Assembly: GCA_032718475.1 (NCBI GenBank)
Contig: JAUCBJ010001794.1
Span: 1 to 64,000 of the forward strand
Source: Nemertoderma westbladi
Taxonomy: Eukaryota > Xenacoelomorpha > Nemertodermatida > Nemertodermatidae
Reading direction: 5' to 3'
DNA length: 64,000 bases
In this document: positions 60,913 through 64,000 of the stretch, piece after piece
Position numbering within the stretch: position 1 is the stretch's first letter
Layout: each line of letters starts with the position of its first letter
Translations under genes and position numbers: made by a program
The notes under the pieces: generated by a model
Databases searched by the model: none
What the model was told of the DNA's origin: nothing
What the model saw: the letters and a program-made list of their open reading frames with translations, nothing else

Positions 60913-62020
60913 AGACGGCGTCAAGACGCCGTTAAGCAAGTCGGAAGTCATCAATCAAATATAAATTCCCTCAACAATGTTTACCTATGGTCAGAATGGA
61001 AGGGCTATTTACCTATGGTCAGAGAGAGATCCCACTCTGTAATTTGGCAATTGCTCAAATTCATTCAGTTGAATGGCACAGTAGAGTGAACTAAACTAAA
61101 TTCCCTCAACAATGTTTGGCTATGGTCTGAAAGAACTAACAGTCATTCAGCTTGCACAATGTCAATCACCTACAGTATAAAACATTTAGAATGCCACAGT
61201 GTGTATCCTGATACAGATAATAAGCAGTGATATATATATTTCAAACTATAATGTTAGTGTTAGCCTTACACAGTATCAGTATGAGGCTGAGTAAACATTC
61301 CACCTTATAAGCATACTGCCTCCACAGAATTAATGTTGGCCGAAAGATTTAAAAATAAAACAATTATTATTATAAATACAGTGCAATCCAATAGTACCCA
61401 ACACACTGTGTAACTAACAGTCAATCAGCTTACACGTCAATTAACATAGAAGAGAGAGTAACCTTGTAGATCGCCATAGAAAGCATTGGGAAGAGTTATT
61501 CAGCTGAGGCTGTAATAGCCGGCTAACCCAGTGAATGATTATAAAGTTGGCACTGTATGTACTTCCTTGTTAGGTGGCTCCCTATAGAATAGCAAACCAA
61601 CCAGTTGATGTTTGTTTGCACAGAGTGGTTGGTAGGGCCTAAACAAACAGTATGGGTGTACTAAGTATAATACTCTTGGCAACCTCATCTATTTAATACT
61701 AAGCCTTGTGTAGAATTGCATTACATAAGTCATTTTTCATCAGGACACCAGCTGTCATGGGTGTTATTTTACCATTGCGCCTATGGCGTTTTTTTCGTTT
61801 ATCTCTATTTTTCGAGCCCAGAGGCTATGGACGGAGTAGCCGATCATGCCAGGGACCTTAGAATCGCGGTATCTAGATGCTGTGAAAATTTCATCAAAAT
61901 CGTTAGAGTAGTTTTGGCTGTAGATCAGCCAGCCAGCCAGCCAGCCAGTCAGCCAGCCAGCCAGCCAGTCAGTCAGTCAACAATTCTTACAGTAATCAAG
62001 TCTAACGACTTGCTAACTAG
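60913..62020 (+). repeat. Array unit E27, alpha, core 2, end-b
   Basis: Interior almost identical to E10 (1,108 versus 1,103 bp), including GATATATATATTTC and CGTCAATTAACATAGAAGAG. The core is subtype 2 throughout and the tract is rich in CAGC. End-b is at 61997-62012. Confidence 0.87.
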
Positions 62021-63507
62021 TGACGGGCCTAGCGGCCCGATAAGGAACCGACTTTTTATTTTAAATAAAAGAGACAACGAGAATTAGTATAGAACTAATA
62101 ATTATGTAAAAATACAATCATATTTCATACAATAATTATTAATAAATTCGATCTATTATTAGTTGCTCCATTCTAGAACAAAATCGACCTGCAACTAGTG
62201 AAGACCTCGTTTTGGAATTTCGAAACCACGCTGGTGCGATGCGCGATATCGTGTTTAGTTAATAAATTGAAAACTCCATCAATTCATGTGCATCCAGTAA
62301 TAAGAAATCGCGATAAATGTAATTAAATAAAAATTATTCTAGAAAAATTTTCCTCAAAAAGTATGAAGTCTTGGCATTGGTGACGCGAAACTAGGCTAGT
62401 GAGATTCAGGATATTGCGTTTAATATAAAAATCGAAAACGCTATCGAATTCCGTAAAGGCGTTAATAAAATACTGCAACTTTTTTGAAATTTGTAAAATT
62501 CTAGAACTAGAAAAAATTTATTTTTGAACGGCGTTGTTTGGGGTTTCGAAACATGGATAGGCTGAAAGAGGACATCGAATTAAGTTGAAAAATGAAAACC
62601 CCATCGAATTTGGACAAAGCGTTCCGGAGTTATAGCGGATCGAAAAAAATTGACCCCCCCCAGTCGCCAAAAATTTACAGTAATTTAAAATTTTGCAAAA
62701 AAATTTTTTTGCGTTATTTTTGATGGCGAATCGATTGGCAGTACTGGCTACAAAAATTTTTTTTTGAAATTTTTGGTCAGAAAAAAAAACATGGAAAAAG
62801 TATATTTTAACAAGATTTGCCTTTGCCTATGGTCAGATAATGATCCAACTCTGTAACTTGGCAATCGCTCAAATCCCTTCAGCTGAATGGCACAGTAGAG
62901 TAAACTAAAGTAAATTTCCTATACAATGTTCTGAAGGGGAGACTGACAGAGAGTAATCAAACAATAAAACATTTTGCAATAATGTTGGCATTAATGTAGC
63001 CAACACACTGTGTACTTAAGTCATTCAGCTTACATTAGCAGAGTGAGATATTCCCATAGATTGCATTGGGAAGAGTAATTCAGCTGAGGCGATATTAGAT
63101 TTCAAACTAAACCAACCCGTTAATGTTTGCTTTGACAGAGAGTGGTGGCCTATACAAACAGTATGGGTGTACTGAGTATAATAATCTTGGCAACCTCATC
63201 GATTTATTACTAAGCCTTCTGTAGAAATGCATTACATAAGCCATTTTTCATCACGACACCAGCTGTTATTGGTGTTTTTTACCATTGCGCCTATGGCGTT
63301 TTTTCGTTTATGTCTATTTTTCGAGCCCACGGCTCATGGACAAAATAGCGGAACATACCAGGGACCTTAGAATCGCGGTATCAAGCCACTGTGAAAATTT
63401 CATCAAAATCGTTAGAGTAGTTTTGGCTGTAGATCAGTCAGTCAGCCAGCCAGTCAATCAATCAGCCAACAATTCTTACAGTAATGAACCTCTCGGTTCC
63501 TAACTAG
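62021..63507 (+). repeat. Array unit E28, beta-C, core 1, end-a
   Basis: Cargo with an 8-C run near 62654. Core 1 has GACAAAATAGC and TCAAGCCACTG variants. End-a is at 63486-63499. Confidence 0.86.
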
Positions 63508-63841
63508 AGACGGCGTCAAGACGCCGTTAAGCAAGTCGGAAGTCATCAATCAAATGTAAATTCCATCAACAAGCTGTCATTGGTGTTATTTTACCATTGC
63601 GCCTATGGCGTTTTTTCGTTTATGTCTATTTTTCGAGCCCACGGCTCATGGACGAAATAGCGGAACATACCAGGGACCTTAGAATCGCGGTATCTAGCCG
63701 CTGTGAAAATTTCATCAAAATCGTTAGAGTAGTTTTGGCTGTAGATCAGCCAGCCAGCCAGCCAGCCAGTCAGCCAGCCAGCCAGCCAGTCAATCAGCCA
63801 ACAATTCTTACAGTAATCAAGTCCTACGACTTGCTAACTAG
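63508..63841 (+). repeat. Array unit E29, minimal alpha (334 bp), core 1, end-b
   Basis: Same deletion junction as E26 (CATCAACAA/GCTGTCATTGG). End-b is CAAGTC-CTAC-GACTTG (63818-63833), with a changed loop and an intact stem. Confidence 0.88.
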
Positions 63842-64000
63842 AGACGGCATCAAGACGCCGTTAAGCAAGTCGGAAGTCATCAATCAAATGTAAATTCCAT
63901 CAACAAGCTGTCATTGGTGTTATTTTACCATTGCGCCTATGGCGTTTTTTCGTTTATCTCTGTTTTTCGAGCCCAGAGGCTATGGACGGAGTAGCCGATC
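63842..64000 (+). repeat. Array unit E30, minimal alpha, core 2, cut by window end
   Basis: Start hairpin with one mismatch (ACGGCATC-AA-GACGCCGT). Same minimal junction, but the core turns to subtype 2 (CAGAGGCTATGG). It runs off the window. Confidence 0.85.

Larger units (their letters stand above)
19846..64000 (+). repeat. 44-kb head-to-tail array of about 31 hairpin-bounded units
   Basis: All units point the same way. General plan: start hairpin, subterminal arm, family-specific interior, a spacer containing AAACAGTATGGGTGTACTAA, a core of about 240 bp, a CAGT/CAGC tract of 20-90 bp, CAATTCTTACAGTAAT, end hairpin, CTAACTAG. Alpha units start ACGGCGTC-AA-GACGCCGT + TA + AGCAAGTC. Beta units start CGGGCC-TAGC-GGCCCG + ATA + AGGAACCG. 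End-a is GAACC-TCTC-GGTTC and end-b is CAAGTC-TAAC-GACTTG. Core subtype 1 has CACGGCTCATGGACGAAATA and subtype 2 has CAGAGGCTATGGACGGAGTA. The segment AATTTCATCAAAATCGTTAGAGTAGTTTTGG followed by a tetranucleotide tract resembles, from memory, the 3' part of widespread animal non-autonomous elements; class not proven. The array runs off the right edge. Confidence 0.9.

Noticed and set aside
20383-63841. Integron attC-like or rho-independent terminator reading of the end hairpins
   Set aside because: The hairpins resemble recombination sites and terminators superficially, but there is no integrase, no U-tract and no bacterial context.
1131-63893. Open frames of 60-123 codons in each repeat core (such as those reading FFVYVYFSSP and DLRIAVS)
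   Set aside because: They mostly begin with TTG or GTG, several frames are open at once, the CAGT/CAGC tract extends them artificially (SQPASQ runs), and differences between core subtypes are mainly amino acid changing. Nothing indicates protein selection.
19846-64000. CRISPR-like look of regularly spaced palindromic repeats
   Set aside because: Units are 0.3-2 kb, the intervening sequences are themselves repeated, and the setting is eukaryotic. No cas genes.

Overview
The window is eukaryotic genomic DNA, most likely from a marine invertebrate (an echinoderm, hemichordate or similar deuterostome is a guess). It has an EGF-type exon with splice signals inside long introns, an antisense BEL/Pao LTR retrotransposon, a non-LTR retrotransposon of RTE type, an L2-type retroposon tail, a TTAA-flanked piggyBac-like element, and frequent TAGGCCTA palindromes. 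No bacterial operon, ribosome-binding site or tRNA was seen.

Region 1 (1-17051) is a direct tandem array of four large units starting at 1, 3951, 7897 and 13291. Each carries one 114-bp, phase 1-1 EGF-like exon on the + strand, a 219-bp copy of a repeat core that dominates the rest of the window, and a remnant of one BEL/Pao element on the - strand. Units 1 and 2 keep about 370 bp of BEL, unit 3 about 1.9 kb, and unit 4 about 3.95 kb (gag, protease, reverse transcriptase, RNase H). The exons appear to belong to a multi-EGF gene that extends beyond the window. The BEL pieces are broken.

Region 2 (19125-19845) has no gene and is rich in AGGCCT palindromes. It could be BEL leader or LTR, but no second copy is available to test this.

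Region 3 (19846-64000) is a 44-kb head-to-tail array of about 31 related units. Nearly all share a roughly 240-bp core, then a CAGT/CAGC tetranucleotide tract, then a short terminal hairpin and usually CTAACTAG. Two families alternate. Alpha units start with hairpin ACGGCGTC-AA-GACGCCGT and arm AGCAAGTC, and normally end in CAAGTC-TAAC-GACTTG (end-b). Beta units start with CGGGCC-TAGC-GGCCCG and arm AGGAACCG, and normally end in GAACC-TCTC-GGTTC (end-a). In each family the 8-bp start arm is the exact reverse complement of an 8-bp end arm. The start type predicts the end type in 18 of 21 units where both can be scored. This looks like two non-autonomous element families with family-specific subterminal inverted repeats, possibly rolling-circle (Helentron/HINE-like). 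Alpha units carry about 250-bp sub-repeats. Beta units carry either an AT-rich cargo with a poly-C tract (beta-C) or a GGCTC pentamer satellite plus E-box repeats (beta-D).

Other elements interrupt the array. An RTE-like LINE at 26532-30301 has an 11-bp target duplication and splits one core. A TTAA-flanked 1,560-bp element at 23923-25482 lies within an approximately 180-bp short insertion. A 126-bp insertion with a 12-bp duplication occurs in two neighbouring beta-D units. Apart from the four EGF exons and the decayed element genes, no credible protein-coding gene was found.
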